From an uncultured Clostridia bacterium (GTDB lineage: Bacteria > Bacillota > Clostridia > Christensenellales > Borkfalkiaceae): a stretch of 64,000 bases of DNA. Numbering within the stretch: the first letter of the stretch is position 1; the number at the start of each line of letters is the position of its first letter. The stretch covers positions 1 to 64,000 of the forward strand of contig CALWCE010000007.1 of the NCBI GenBank assembly GCA_944376295.1. Direction: 5' to 3'. Shown here one piece after another: positions 52,633 through 61,113 of this stretch. The notes beneath the pieces were generated by a model, which searched no databases, had not been told where the DNA came from, and was given only the letters and a program-made list of their open reading frames with translations. Made by a program: the position numbers and the translations under genes.

Positions 52633-53199
52633 ATGAGAAAAATATTTGCAGCGATCTGTGCAGCGGTCATGCTCCTGTGCGGCGCGCTCTTTGCGGGCTG
52701 TGCTTCCTCCGAATTGGAAGAATATGATGTCTCCGATATGGTCGTCTTCGGGCCGATGTGGGAAGAGCCAAATCAAAACCTAAAGAACATCATGTTCAAT
52801 ATTCCTTTTGCGACGGCATTGATCGAGGTCACGGCGGAGCGGGGTAGATTTCAAACGAGTAAAATCACGCCAAAAAGTTCGTTTTTCTTTAAAAAGATTG
52901 TATTATATACGATGTTGACTGAATTAGACGCCGAGCACACCCCTAATATTTATGTATATTACCTCAATGGGTTGAACCTGTCCGAAGCCGAGGCGATGGC
53001 TTTTGAAGATTTTATCGATGTCATAGTCTTGGATAGCGAAAACATGGTGATCGGTTATGCCGTCATCAAAGTGGAGGCGTCCGAAGAAGGCGGTCTTAAA
53101 GGGACGCTGCTGAGATCGGTGCGGTTCGGCAGTTGGTGCGCGGCAGACAGAGACCATGTGGAACAGCAGATCGAAACGATCAAGCGGGAAAACCGATAA
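52633..53199 (+). CDS. Lipoprotein, unrecognised; paralogue of the next gene
   Basis: 188 residues. Signal peptide with lipobox LFAGC. The mature part is not a known family. Its end (VIKVEASEEGG ... VEQQIETIKRENR) matches the end of the following protein, so the two are paralogues. GGGAGGTTAAAA precedes ATG. Base use is more AT-rich than housekeeping genes. The 47-nt stretch 52648-52694 of the signal region is identical to 53891-53937. Confidence 0.75.
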   Translation: MRKIFAAICAAVMLLCGALFAGCASSELEEYDVSDMVVFGPMWEEPNQNLKNIMFNIPFATALIEVTAERGRFQTSKITPKSSFFFKKIVLYTMLTELDAEHTPNIYVYYLNGLNLSEAEAMAFEDFIDVIVLDSENMVIGYAVIKVEASEEGGLKGTLLRSVRFGSWCAADRDHVEQQIETIKRENR

Positions 53200-53210
53200 G
53201 GAGGACGACA

Positions 53211-53864
53211 ATGAAAAAAATCATGACAATGGCATGCGCGGCTTTGATGCTTTTCGCGTGCGGTATGGCTTCGGGCTGTAAAGATGAACTCAAGGCGGAA
53301 GAGTATGTCGAAACAAATTATCCCGCTCCCGTGGCGGAGAATGCCCCGGAGGGAGTATCTTTCCGCTTCCTTCTGTATCCCGATGAGAGGTATGTCATGT
53401 ATGATGTAACTTGTGAGAACGGAAGACTGAAAACGTATTGGGACGATAAATTTGCCGAGGCACTCACGAACTACTCTCACCCCACCGATCCTGCCCCCGA
53501 TCGCCTGTTCGATCACCACGCCTCGATCTACCAAACCCCCGACGTTGAGCTGGACGGGGCAGATACCGATAAGATGGAAGACTGGCCGTATGTCGATTAT
53601 ATCTACGCTCCCGGAGAGGACGGGGAGCTCGTTGATTTTGTGACGGTGATCTGTTCGGTGCCCGCTAAAGCGACAGGGGGGTTCCAGTTTTCTCAGGAGG
53701 GGATCATCTGTTTTATCGTTATCAAAGTGGAACCTAAGGATATGGAGCTGACTGCAACAGTCGTGAAGTCGGTCTCCTACAAGGCCGAACGCGTGTCTTA
53801 TGTGGGACAGCCATATTCCCGCGTCAAAAAGGAGATCGCGAAGACCATACGCGAAAACAGATAA
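53211..53864 (+). CDS. Lipoprotein, unrecognised; paralogue of the previous gene
   Basis: 217 residues from ATG 53211, which has AAGGAGGACGACA upstream. Lipobox MASGC. The end (FIVIKVEPKD ... VKKEIAKTIRENR) matches the previous lipoprotein, with weak similarity before that. A tandem duplicate that has diverged. No enzymatic motif seen; extracytoplasmic location inferred from the lipobox. Confidence 0.75.
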   Translation: MKKIMTMACAALMLFACGMASGCKDELKAEEYVETNYPAPVAENAPEGVSFRFLLYPDERYVMYDVTCENGRLKTYWDDKFAEALTNYSHPTDPAPDRLFDHHASIYQTPDVELDGADTDKMEDWPYVDYIYAPGEDGELVDFVTVICSVPAKATGGFQFSQEGIICFIVIKVEPKDMELTATVVKSVSYKAERVSYVGQPYSRVKKEIAKTIRENR

Positions 53865-53875
53865 TGAGGTCTGCG

Positions 53876-55048
53876 ATGAAAAAACGATCGGCAGCGATCT
53901 GTGCAGCGGTCATGCTCCTGTGCGGCGCGCTCTTTGCAGGCTGCAAGAGCGGGAGGGGCGACGTTCTCTTCCGCTCGGATACCGTCAGACAGATCGCCCT
54001 CGGGGACAGCCCTGAAAAAGTCGAAGCGGTGCTCGGCGAACCCGATTGGAAGGACAGCTATTTGCAGGACGGGATGTTTCTCATCGAGAGATATGAGTAC
54101 TATGACTCCGCCTACGCGGCGCTCCGTGACGAATATTTTGGCGCTGCGGACGAGGCGGAGCGCCGTTCGGAGAGCGAAGGGCGGGGTGAGGGTCTTCAAG
54201 ATCGCCTTGAAAATACGCCCTATCGCTTTATCTGCGTGGAATTTTCAGGCGGGTCGGTGCGTTCCGTACTCCTCGATCAAAACAGAGGCGGCGGGGTCAC
54301 CGTACCCAAGGATCCCGTTTCATGGGAGCTTTTAGAGCGGGAGGCGGACGCCTATACCGAGACGAGCCTTATTTATACCGCTTCCTATGCGGACGGCAGC
54401 TATTATCTCGGCCGCGGCAGCGTGATGGCGGAGGGCGCGGGGGAAGTGCGGGCTTACTGGACGGATAAATTCGGCAACCGCCTCGAAGACACGGTCACGG
54501 CAACGGCACGCGGATATACGATCTCGGCGGACGGCACGGAGTTCACGTTGCTTGACGCAAATTACGGCTTCGACGTCGGCGACTATCGCAGCACGCTCAA
54601 AAAGGTGACGCTCGCGGACGGGACATGGCTGGACGGAAGCGTATTCGAAGGCTTCCCCGTCTTGGAGGAGCTCGTCTGCGGGGAGGGCGTTCATTTCGAT
54701 TCCTATTGCTTTGAGGGATGCCCTCTGCGCCGCGTGACTGCCACCGCTTATCACTTCATCACTCTGCCGAAAGCGGACTTGGAGGAAGTGACGGTCACGG
54801 AGGGGGATCTCACGGGCGGGCTGTTCCTCAACCTCAAGGGTCTGAAAAAGGTGACGCTCGAAGAGGTTTCATCCATCGGCCTTGGGGCGTTCCGCGGCTG
54901 CGAGGCTCTGGAAAGCGTGCATTTCGCCGAGACGGAGGGCTGGACGGCGGACGGCGAGCCGATCGACCCCGCAGTTCTTGCCGACCCCGCTGCGGCCGCC
55001 AAGGCTTTGACGGAGACATATGCCGAGTGCGTTTGGGAACGTAAATAA
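53876..55048 (+). CDS. Chimeric lipoprotein: BamE-like start and LRR end
   Basis: 390 residues from ATG 53876. Lipobox LFAGC; the signal-peptide DNA is identical over 47 nt to the gene at 52633. Residues 30-75 (IALGDSPEKVEAVLGEPDW) recall SmpA/BamE-type small domains. From about 240, LRR-like repeats appear, and the end (FAETEGWTADGEPIDPAVLA) nearly copies that of the BspA-type protein at 50685. It therefore looks built from parts of its neighbours. Terminator follows. Confidence 0.8.
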   Translation: MKKRSAAICAAVMLLCGALFAGCKSGRGDVLFRSDTVRQIALGDSPEKVEAVLGEPDWKDSYLQDGMFLIERYEYYDSAYAALRDEYFGAADEAERRSESEGRGEGLQDRLENTPYRFICVEFSGGSVRSVLLDQNRGGGVTVPKDPVSWELLEREADAYTETSLIYTASYADGSYYLGRGSVMAEGAGEVRAYWTDKFGNRLEDTVTATARGYTISADGTEFTLLDANYGFDVGDYRSTLKKVTLADGTWLDGSVFEGFPVLEELVCGEGVHFDSYCFEGCPLRRVTATAYHFITLPKADLEEVTVTEGDLTGGLFLNLKGLKKVTLEEVSSIGLGAFRGCEALESVHFAETEGWTADGEPIDPAVLADPAAAAKALTETYAECVWERK

Positions 55049-55050
55049 AG

Positions 55051-55082
55051 AGAGCGGGCGAAAAAGCCCGCTTTTTCTTTTG
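55051..55082 (+). terminator. Terminator of the lipoprotein operon
   Basis: AGCGGGC (55053-55059) pairs with GCCCGCT (55066-55072), followed by TTTTCTTTT. Confidence 0.85.
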
Positions 55083-55108
55083 CACGGAGAAAGAGGGGGC
55101 GGAGCGGC

Positions 55109-55135
55109 TTCAAACGGGCAGAAAGCGCATATAAT
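55109..55135 (+). promoter_or_regulatory. Possible promoter of the yqfC cluster
   Basis: A perfect TATAAT at 55130-55135, seven nt before the yqfC ATG. The best -35 is TTCAAA at 55109 with a short 15-nt spacer. In spore formers yqfC is often under a sporulation sigma factor, so this may be read by another sigma or not at all. Confidence 0.4.
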
Positions 55136-55142
55136 ATGCCGT

Positions 55143-55391
55143 ATGAGGCTGTTTTCCGAACTGTTTGCGGGGCTTTTGAGCGCTTCGGGCGGGAGCGTGA
55201 GATATACGGTCGAGGAAGGCGCGGGCGTGTTTGAAAACGTGAAGCGCATCGCCGCCTTCTCGGAAGAGCGCATCGTGCTCCGCGGGCGCCGCGGCGCGGT
55301 GGAAGTTGAGGGAGCGGGGCTCTCGCTCGGCAGGTACGATTCGGGCGACGTCGTCGTGTTGGGGACGATCGCGCGCGTCACGCGCATTTGA
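55143..55391 (+). CDS. yqfC: YqfC/YabP-family sporulation protein
   Basis: 82 residues from ATG 55143. Short beta-rich protein (VFENVKRIAAFSEERIVLRG; LSLGRYDSGDVVVLGTI) of the YabP/YqfC family. In Bacillus it is made during sporulation, with unknown precise role. yqfD starts three nt after its stop, the expected partner. No Shine-Dalgarno before the ATG. Confidence 0.85.
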   Translation: MRLFSELFAGLLSASGGSVRYTVEEGAGVFENVKRIAAFSEERIVLRGRRGAVEVEGAGLSLGRYDSGDVVVLGTIARVTRI

Positions 55392-55394
55392 GCG

Positions 55395-56249
55395 ATGCGG
55401 GTGCGGCTGCTCATCCGGGGGATCGCCCCCGAACGTGTTTTCGATAAGCTGGCGCGGGCGCATATCCCCGTGCTGGCGGCGCGCCGCGTGCAAAAAAATG
55501 CCGTCAGCTTCGCCGTCGCCGCGAAAGACTGCAAAAAAGTTTTTGCAATTTTGCGGGGTTCGTGTTATAATGTAGAAAAAGTGCACCCCGTGGGGCTGAA
55601 ACGCTTTGCGGAACGGTGCCGCCGCTTGCCCGGGCTTTTGGCGGGCGGTGCGCTCGCCCTCGCCGCCGTGCTTTTTCTGGAGACGCGCGTCCTCAAGGTG
55701 GAGATCGGGGGCAGCGGGGCATATTACGAAAGCGAGGTGCGCGCCATCCTCAGAGAGGGCGGTATCGCGCCTCTTTCGCCCGCGCCCGAACAGACGGCGC
55801 TGCTCACTTCGCGCATCCTCTCCCTTCCGCGGGTGAGCTTTGCCTCCCTTCGCTTCGAAGGCGGCGTGCTCACGGTGCGCGTCGAAGTGAGCGACGAGGA
55901 GGAGATCTTCTTCCCCGTGCCCCTCAAAAGCCCCAAAGCGGGTGTTCTTGAAGAGCTCGTCGTGCTGCGCGGCACGCCCTGCGCCCAAGCGGGGCAGCGG
56001 GTGGAGGCGGGGCAGACGCTCATCTCCGAGCGCGTCGCATACGGCGGGCGGGAAGAAAAAGTGCTCGTCGTGGGCTATGCGGTGCTCCTCTGCCCCGTCG
56101 AGGGGGTGTTTCGGGGGAGCGAAGAGGCAGCCTTCGAAGCCGCCCGTCTCGCATTCGGGGGAGATGCGGAACTTTTTTCCGAAAAGACGGAGGAAGGCTG
56201 GCGCATCTACGGAACAGCGCGGATGGAAATTTCAAGTCATATGCAGTGA
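55395..56249 (+). CDS. yqfD: Sporulation protein YqfD, short form
   Basis: 284 residues, shorter than Bacillus YqfD (about 400). N-terminal soluble part, one membrane helix near 80-97 (LLAGGALALAAVLFL), then a FtsQ/POTRA-like piece (YYESEVRAILREGGI) and a C-terminal beta domain (GQRVEAGQTLISERVAYGG). Role in sporulation is known only by context. The stop overlaps a GTG that may start phoH. Confidence 0.88.
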   Translation: MRVRLLIRGIAPERVFDKLARAHIPVLAARRVQKNAVSFAVAAKDCKKVFAILRGSCYNVEKVHPVGLKRFAERCRRLPGLLAGGALALAAVLFLETRVLKVEIGGSGAYYESEVRAILREGGIAPLSPAPEQTALLTSRILSLPRVSFASLRFEGGVLTVRVEVSDEEEIFFPVPLKSPKAGVLEELVVLRGTPCAQAGQRVEAGQTLISERVAYGGREEKVLVVGYAVLLCPVEGVFRGSEEAAFEAARLAFGGDAELFSEKTEEGWRIYGTARMEISSHMQ

Positions 56250-57256
56250 CCGGCATCTGCCGGCAGGAGGAAAGGATTACGGCAACCAGATATACCATCG
56301 AAACGGGCGGGTTGGACAGGCTCCAGAAGGTCCTCGGGATCTTCGATGAAAACCTCGTCACCATCGCGCGGGAGCTCGAGCTCTTCACCAAGGTGGAGGG
56401 GACGAACATCGTGCTCGAAGGGGAGGCGGAGAACGCCGCCCTCGGCAAAGAGGTCGTCGAGAGCCTGCTTGCGATCGTCGAGGCGGGGGACAACATCGAT
56501 AAGAGCAGCCTTCTGTATTGCATCGAACTTGCGCGCGAAGGACACGCTTCGGACATCGGTTCGCTGATGCACGGCGTCGTCGCCGTTTCGGCGCGCGGCA
56601 AGCCCGTCAAGTGCAAGACGGTGGGGCAGAAGGAGTACGTTTCCGCCATCAAGGGCAATACCGTCACCTTCGGCGTGGGGCCTGCGGGTACGGGCAAGAC
56701 GTACCTTGCTGTCTGTCTTGCCGTCGCCGCCTACAAGGGCAAACAGGTAGAAAAGATCATCCTGACCCGTCCCGCCGTGGAAGCGGGCGAAAAGCTTGGT
56801 TTCCTCCCGGGCGATCTGCAGACCAAAGTCGATCCCTATCTCCGCCCCCTTTACGACGCTCTTCAAGAGATGTTCGGGCTCGAGACATACGCAAAACTCA
56901 TGGAAAAGGGCGTCATCGAAGTCGCGCCCCTTGCCTATATGCGCGGAAGGACGCTCTCGAACGCTTTTGTCATTTTGGACGAAGCGCAGAACGCCACCCG
57001 CGAACAGATGAAAATGTTTTTAACGCGCCTCGGCGACGGGAGCAAGATGGTCGTCACGGGCGATCTGACGCAGACCGACCTCCCCGAAGGCAAGACGAGC
57101 GGCTTAAAGCAGGCAGTGACCATTCTGAAGGGAGTGGAGGACATTGCGATCGTCACCCTCACCGAGAAGGACGTTGTGCGCCATCCTCTCGTCATGCGCA
57201 TCGTCCGTGCCTATGAAAAGGCGGAGACCATAAGAAGCAAAGGAGAAAAACGATGA
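56246..57256 (+). CDS. phoH: PhoH family ATPase
   Basis: 336 residues if read from GTG 56246; 326 if read from ATT 56276. The ATP site is GVGPAGTGKTYLAVCLA near residue 150, with VILDEAQNATREQM as Walker B and MVVTGDLTQTDLP later. PhoH-like proteins are RNA-linked ATPases, next to ybeY in most bacteria, as here. The GTG overlaps the yqfD stop but has no Shine-Dalgarno; AGGAGGAAAGG sits just before the ATT. The downstream frame starts within the next gene by four nt. Confidence 0.93.
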   Translation: MTGICRQEERITATRYTIETGGLDRLQKVLGIFDENLVTIARELELFTKVEGTNIVLEGEAENAALGKEVVESLLAIVEAGDNIDKSSLLYCIELAREGHASDIGSLMHGVVAVSARGKPVKCKTVGQKEYVSAIKGNTVTFGVGPAGTGKTYLAVCLAVAAYKGKQVEKIILTRPAVEAGEKLGFLPGDLQTKVDPYLRPLYDALQEMFGLETYAKLMEKGVIEVAPLAYMRGRTLSNAFVILDEAQNATREQMKMFLTRLGDGSKMVVTGDLTQTDLPEGKTSGLKQAVTILKGVEDIAIVTLTEKDVVRHPLVMRIVRAYEKAETIRSKGEKR

Positions 57257-58752
57257 AAGACCGTGCAGCGAAGGTCATCGGCAAAAAGGACCTTGCCGTG
57301 AGCCTCATCATGCTCGTCATATGCTATCTGATCGCCCTCGCCTGCATGGTGATGATGATCGTCGTCAACGCCCCGGGCGACTGGAAGGAGTATTTCTACA
57401 CGCGTTCGCTCCGCTTCCTTTCGGCGTGCATCTGCGTGCTGCTCCTGTTTGCCATCCTCTTTTACTATTATTATTTCGAGGACAAGGCTTTCCTCGCCAA
57501 GGCGCGGAACGTCTTCCTCATCTATCTCGTGCTCATCATCGCGGTGCTCGTCTGTTACTTCTTCGGGCGCTTCGTCTCCATTTACCTTCGTCCCGTGGCG
57601 ATGCTCGCCCTCATCGGGCTCTTCCTCTTCGGGCGCAGGCAGGCGATCATCCTCAATTTCGTCTTCTCGCTCCTGATGTTCGTCATAGACACCTTCACGA
57701 ACAACTTCGACTCTTCGCCCAACTCCGTCTACATTTCGCTCATGCTCACCTTCGCATGCGGCACGTTCGCGGTGTTCGTCGCCGCCAACGTCAAGACGAG
57801 ATGGGAGATGCTGCTAACGGGCGTCTTCCTCGGTATCCCCGGGCTTGCCATCGTGCTGCTCCTCGAACTTTCCGAGATCGACTTTGCGCACTTCGACTGG
57901 ATCCCTTACGTCGCTTCGGCGGGGTACGGCATTTTGGGGTGCGTGCTTTCGGCGATGCTCGCCCTCTGCATCCTGCCCGTCTTTGAGATGGCGTTCAACC
58001 GCCTCACCGTCTTCCGCCTGCGCGAGCTCACGAGCGCCAACGCACCCCTTCTGCAGCGGCTGCGCACCGAAGCGCCCGGCACCTTCAACCATTCGCTCAT
58101 CGTCGCGCAGCTTGCGGAAACATGCGCCATCGCCATTTCCGAAAACGCCGAGCTCGCCCGTGCGGCGGCGTACTATCACGACGTGGGCAAGCTCAAGCAG
58201 CCCGAATGCTTCACCGAGAACCAGACGGGCTACAACGTGCATGACGAGCTGACGCCCGAACTTTCCGCCGATATCATCCGCTCACACGCGCAGGACGGGT
58301 ACGAGCTGCTCATCGCCAACCACCTGCCCAAAGAGATCGCCGACGTCGCGCGCGAACATCACGGCACGCTTCCCATCAAGTATTTCTACGATAAAGCCAA
58401 CCGGCTTTCGGGCGGGGACGCCAACATCCGCAATTATTCCTATCTCGGGCCCAAGCCTACGACCAAAGTCGCCGCGATCATCATGATCGCCGACGCGTCC
58501 GAGGCGGCGGCGCGCGCCGTCAAGGACCGTTCTCCCGAGACGGTGGAGCGCATTGTCCGTTCCATCATCGAGGAGAGGATGGATCTCGATCAGTTCTCCG
58601 ACTGCAACATCACGATGCGGGAGCTGACCATCATCAAGCAGACGCTCGTCGATTCGCTCACGGGCGTGCATCATCACCGCGTCAAATACCCCGCCATCCG
58701 CTTCAACCGCGCGCGGCAGGCCGTGAAAGAGGAGGGAAAGAGGGATGAATAA
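57253..58752 (+). CDS. pgpH: PgpH-type HD phosphodiesterase lacking the extracellular domain
   Basis: 499 residues; Bacillus YqfF/PgpH is about 710. It cleaves cyclic di-AMP to pApA. Eight or so membrane helices lie in residues 15-245, but only a short loop (about 20 residues, NAPGDWKEYFYTRS) follows helix 1, where a 7TMR-HDED extracellular domain of about 250 residues is normal. The cytoplasmic HD domain is intact: FNHSLIVAQLAE, YYHDVGKLKQP (His309-Asp310) and AREHHGTLPIKYFY. Flanked by phoH and ybeY as in Bacillus. Confidence 0.92.
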   Translation: MKDRAAKVIGKKDLAVSLIMLVICYLIALACMVMMIVVNAPGDWKEYFYTRSLRFLSACICVLLLFAILFYYYYFEDKAFLAKARNVFLIYLVLIIAVLVCYFFGRFVSIYLRPVAMLALIGLFLFGRRQAIILNFVFSLLMFVIDTFTNNFDSSPNSVYISLMLTFACGTFAVFVAANVKTRWEMLLTGVFLGIPGLAIVLLLELSEIDFAHFDWIPYVASAGYGILGCVLSAMLALCILPVFEMAFNRLTVFRLRELTSANAPLLQRLRTEAPGTFNHSLIVAQLAETCAIAISENAELARAAAYYHDVGKLKQPECFTENQTGYNVHDELTPELSADIIRSHAQDGYELLIANHLPKEIADVAREHHGTLPIKYFYDKANRLSGGDANIRNYSYLGPKPTTKVAAIIMIADASEAAARAVKDRSPETVERIVRSIIEERMDLDQFSDCNITMRELTIIKQTLVDSLTGVHHHRVKYPAIRFNRARQAVKEEGKRDE

Positions 58753-59218
58753 GTTTTATCTCGATACGGACGTGCTCGAAGAGAGCGAACGGATCCGCCT
58801 CGAGGGAGCGCTCGAAGGCATCGCCGCGGGCGATACCGATTTTGTTTTAGAACTTGTCCTCGTCGACGAGGAGGAAATCAGGCGCCTCAACCGCGAAGTG
58901 CGCGGCGTCGACCGCGTGACCGATGTTTTGAGCTTCCCCTCGCTCGACGGCATCAAAGGGGAATTTCTTTCTGCCGACAATTATGCCGACGAGCTCGACG
59001 AGGAGGACAGGCTGTATTTGGGCAGCATCGCCATCTGCGAAAAGCGCGCCAAAGAGCAGGCGGAAGAGTACGGGCATCCGTATGCGCGCGAGCTCAATTA
59101 TCTCACCGTACACGGCGTGCTGCACTGCCTCGGATACGATCACGAGACGGAAGAAGAAAAGCGCGAGATGCGCGAAAAAGAAGAAGCGATCATGCAAAGG
59201 ATGGGACTTTCAAGATGA
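58745..59218 (+). CDS. ybeY: Endoribonuclease YbeY
   Basis: 157 residues. The metal site HGVLHCLGYDHETEEE is the canonical H-x3-H-x5-H. It processes 16S rRNA 3' ends and helps ribosome quality control. Overlaps pgpH by eight nt and era by four. Spacer genes dgkA and cdd, found between ybeY and era in Bacillus, are absent. Confidence 0.97.
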   Translation: MNKFYLDTDVLEESERIRLEGALEGIAAGDTDFVLELVLVDEEEIRRLNREVRGVDRVTDVLSFPSLDGIKGEFLSADNYADELDEEDRLYLGSIAICEKRAKEQAEEYGHPYARELNYLTVHGVLHCLGYDHETEEEKREMREKEEAIMQRMGLSR

Positions 59219-60108
59219 GGAGCGGAACGGTAGCCGTCATCGGCAAGGCAAATGCGGGAAAGAGCACGCTTATAAACGTGCTCGTCGGGGAAAAGGTCGC
59301 CATCGTCTCCCCCAAGCCGCAGACCACGCGCGACCGCATCCTCGGCATCCTCAACCGCGAGGACCGTCAGATCGTCTTTGTGGATACCCCCGGCATCTAC
59401 CGCCAGCGCAACGCCCTCACGGGCATCATGATGCGCACGACGGAGAACACTTCCCGCGATGTGGACGTCATCCTCTATGTGCACGACGGCCACGCGGGCG
59501 TGGAGGAGAGCGACATCGCTCTCATGAAGAAGTACGCCGCTCTCGGCATCCCCATGCTCGTCGCCTACACGAAGACGGACATCATGCAAAAGGACCATAT
59601 CCCCGAAGACGTGAAAAAGATCGTCGAAGGGGGCGTCGAAAAGGACATCTTCCCCGTCTCCGCCCGCAAGGGGAGCAACCTTAAAAAGCTTGAGGACGCC
59701 ATTGCGGCGCTCCTGCCCGAGGGAGAGCCCCTTTTCCCCGAAGACGTCGTCTCCGACCGGAGCGAAAAGTTCATGATCGCCGAGATCATGCGCGAAAAGA
59801 TCTTGCTGAAATTCGATCAGGAGATCCCGCACGGCGTCGCCATCGTCATCAACACCTTCGAAAAACAGGAAAACGGCGTCTTTGATATCAACCTCGATAT
59901 CGTCTGCGAAAAGCCCAACCACAAAGCCATCCTCATCGGAAAGCAGGGGCATGCCCTGAAGGAAGTCGCTTCCTTCGCGCGGCAGGATATGGAAAAGTTT
60001 CTGGGCGCGAAGGTCTTCCTCACCACCTATGTCAAGGTGCGCGAAAACTGGCGCGACCGCGAGGGCATGCTGCGCGAGCTCGGCTACGAGAAGGAGCGCG
60101 AAGACTGA
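59215..60108 (+). CDS. era: GTPase Era
   Basis: 297 residues. G1 IGKANAGKSTLIN, G3 FVDTPGIYRQRN, G4 AYTKTDI; C-terminal KH domain at LIGKQGHALKEVASFAR. It binds the 3' end of 16S rRNA during 30S assembly. The G1 motif has NAG rather than the common NVG, harmless as far as I know. Conserved context with ybeY and recO. Confidence 0.97.
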   Translation: MRSGTVAVIGKANAGKSTLINVLVGEKVAIVSPKPQTTRDRILGILNREDRQIVFVDTPGIYRQRNALTGIMMRTTENTSRDVDVILYVHDGHAGVEESDIALMKKYAALGIPMLVAYTKTDIMQKDHIPEDVKKIVEGGVEKDIFPVSARKGSNLKKLEDAIAALLPEGEPLFPEDVVSDRSEKFMIAEIMREKILLKFDQEIPHGVAIVINTFEKQENGVFDINLDIVCEKPNHKAILIGKQGHALKEVASFARQDMEKFLGAKVFLTTYVKVRENWRDREGMLRELGYEKERED

Positions 60109-60171
60109 GCTTTCCGCTCCTGTCCTTCATAAAACGCCCGCTTCCTTCCCATACTGAAAGGGGAGGGGCAT

Positions 60172-60282
60172 ATGAAGGAAAACGACGCGGGGGAGCTTGC
60201 CTGGGAGCTCTTTCAAAAGACGGGAAACGTCACCTATTACATGCTGTATAAACAGCTCAAAGGCAAAAAGAGAGGAAGATGA
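60172..60282 (+). CDS. YqzL-family small protein
   Basis: 36 residues: MKENDAGELAWELFQKTGNV then YYMLYKQLKGKKRGR. The W-x-x-F-x-x-TGN pattern and the place between era and recO match Bacillus YqzL (about 47 residues, function unknown). ATG 60172 has GGGGAGGGG upstream; the stop TGA is at 60280-60282, three nt before recO. Confidence 0.8.
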   Translation: MKENDAGELAWELFQKTGNVTYYMLYKQLKGKKRGR

Positions 60283-60285
60283 CCT

Positions 60286-61029
60286 ATGGAATTCAAGGCG
60301 GATGCGCTCGTGCTGCGTACGGCGGACTGGGGGGAGTACGATAAGATCGTCACTCTCTTCACCGCGGACCGCGGCAAACTGAGCGCGGCGCTCAAAGGAG
60401 TCAAGAGGGCGGGCGCAAAGCTGAAATTTGCTGCCCAGCCCTTTTGTTTTGCGGAGTTCGTGTTTGCGGAAAGATCGGGCAGGAACACTGTCATCTCGGC
60501 TTATCTGCACGACGGGTTCTATCCTCTCCGCGAGGACATCGCCTGTTACTACGCCGCCGTCGTCCTGTGCGAGGCGTGCGATCAGCTGCTCTTCGAGGGC
60601 ATCGAAAGCCCCGCGCTCTTTTTGGCGGCGGTGCGCGCGCTCGAATCGCTCTCTTCGTGCGCCGAGGGCGCAGGCGGGGAGGCGCGGCCCGAAGACGGCA
60701 AGAGCGGAAGCTCTTACGTGCTCTTAAAATTTTTGTTGGCGGCGCTCAAAGAGGCGGGTTATCCCGTCTCGGCGGGCGACTGCCCGCACTGCGGCGAACG
60801 GCTTTCGGGGCGGATGCGCTTCGACATGGAGAGCGGCGCCTTCGGCTGCGAAGCGTGCGGCGGTGGCGTTCCCGCGAGCGGGAGCACCTATCTTGCGGTC
60901 CGCGCGGCGCTCGGGCAGGGCGGGGAAGCGACGGCGGACGGCGTCAAACGCGCCCTGCGCCTCGTTTCCGCCTATTTCGCTTTTCAGGCGTCCGATCTTC
61001 CTTCCCTTGAAGAATATCTCAGGCTTTGA
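60286..61029 (+). CDS. recO: DNA repair protein RecO
   Basis: 247 residues. OB-fold N-terminus (ADALVLRTADWGEYDKIVTLFT), then a helical body and a four-Cys zinc motif (CPHCGER and CEACGGG). It loads RecA at gaps together with RecR. End of the yqfC cluster. No terminator is visible between it and the next promoter. Confidence 0.95.
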   Translation: MEFKADALVLRTADWGEYDKIVTLFTADRGKLSAALKGVKRAGAKLKFAAQPFCFAEFVFAERSGRNTVISAYLHDGFYPLREDIACYYAAVVLCEACDQLLFEGIESPALFLAAVRALESLSSCAEGAGGEARPEDGKSGSSYVLLKFLLAALKEAGYPVSAGDCPHCGERLSGRMRFDMESGAFGCEACGGGVPASGSTYLAVRAALGQGGEATADGVKRALRLVSAYFAFQASDLPSLEEYLRL

Positions 61030-61077
61030 ACATTGTTTTAAGACAGGCTGTAAGATAAAATTGGCGGCGGATTTTGA

Positions 61078-61106
61078 TTGACATCGTGTCAGAATGGTTA
61101 TATAAT
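61078..61106 (+). promoter_or_regulatory. SigmaA promoter of the DUF3737 gene, possibly leaderless
   Basis: TTGACA at 61078-61083, 17-nt spacer, TATAAT at 61101-61106, seven nt before ATG 61114. No Shine-Dalgarno fits in between. Confidence 0.85.
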
Positions 61107-61113
61107 TACCGCT

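Noticed and set aside
55020-55142. Longer start for yqfC
   Set aside because: The extra 41 codons overlap the previous gene and run through its terminator.
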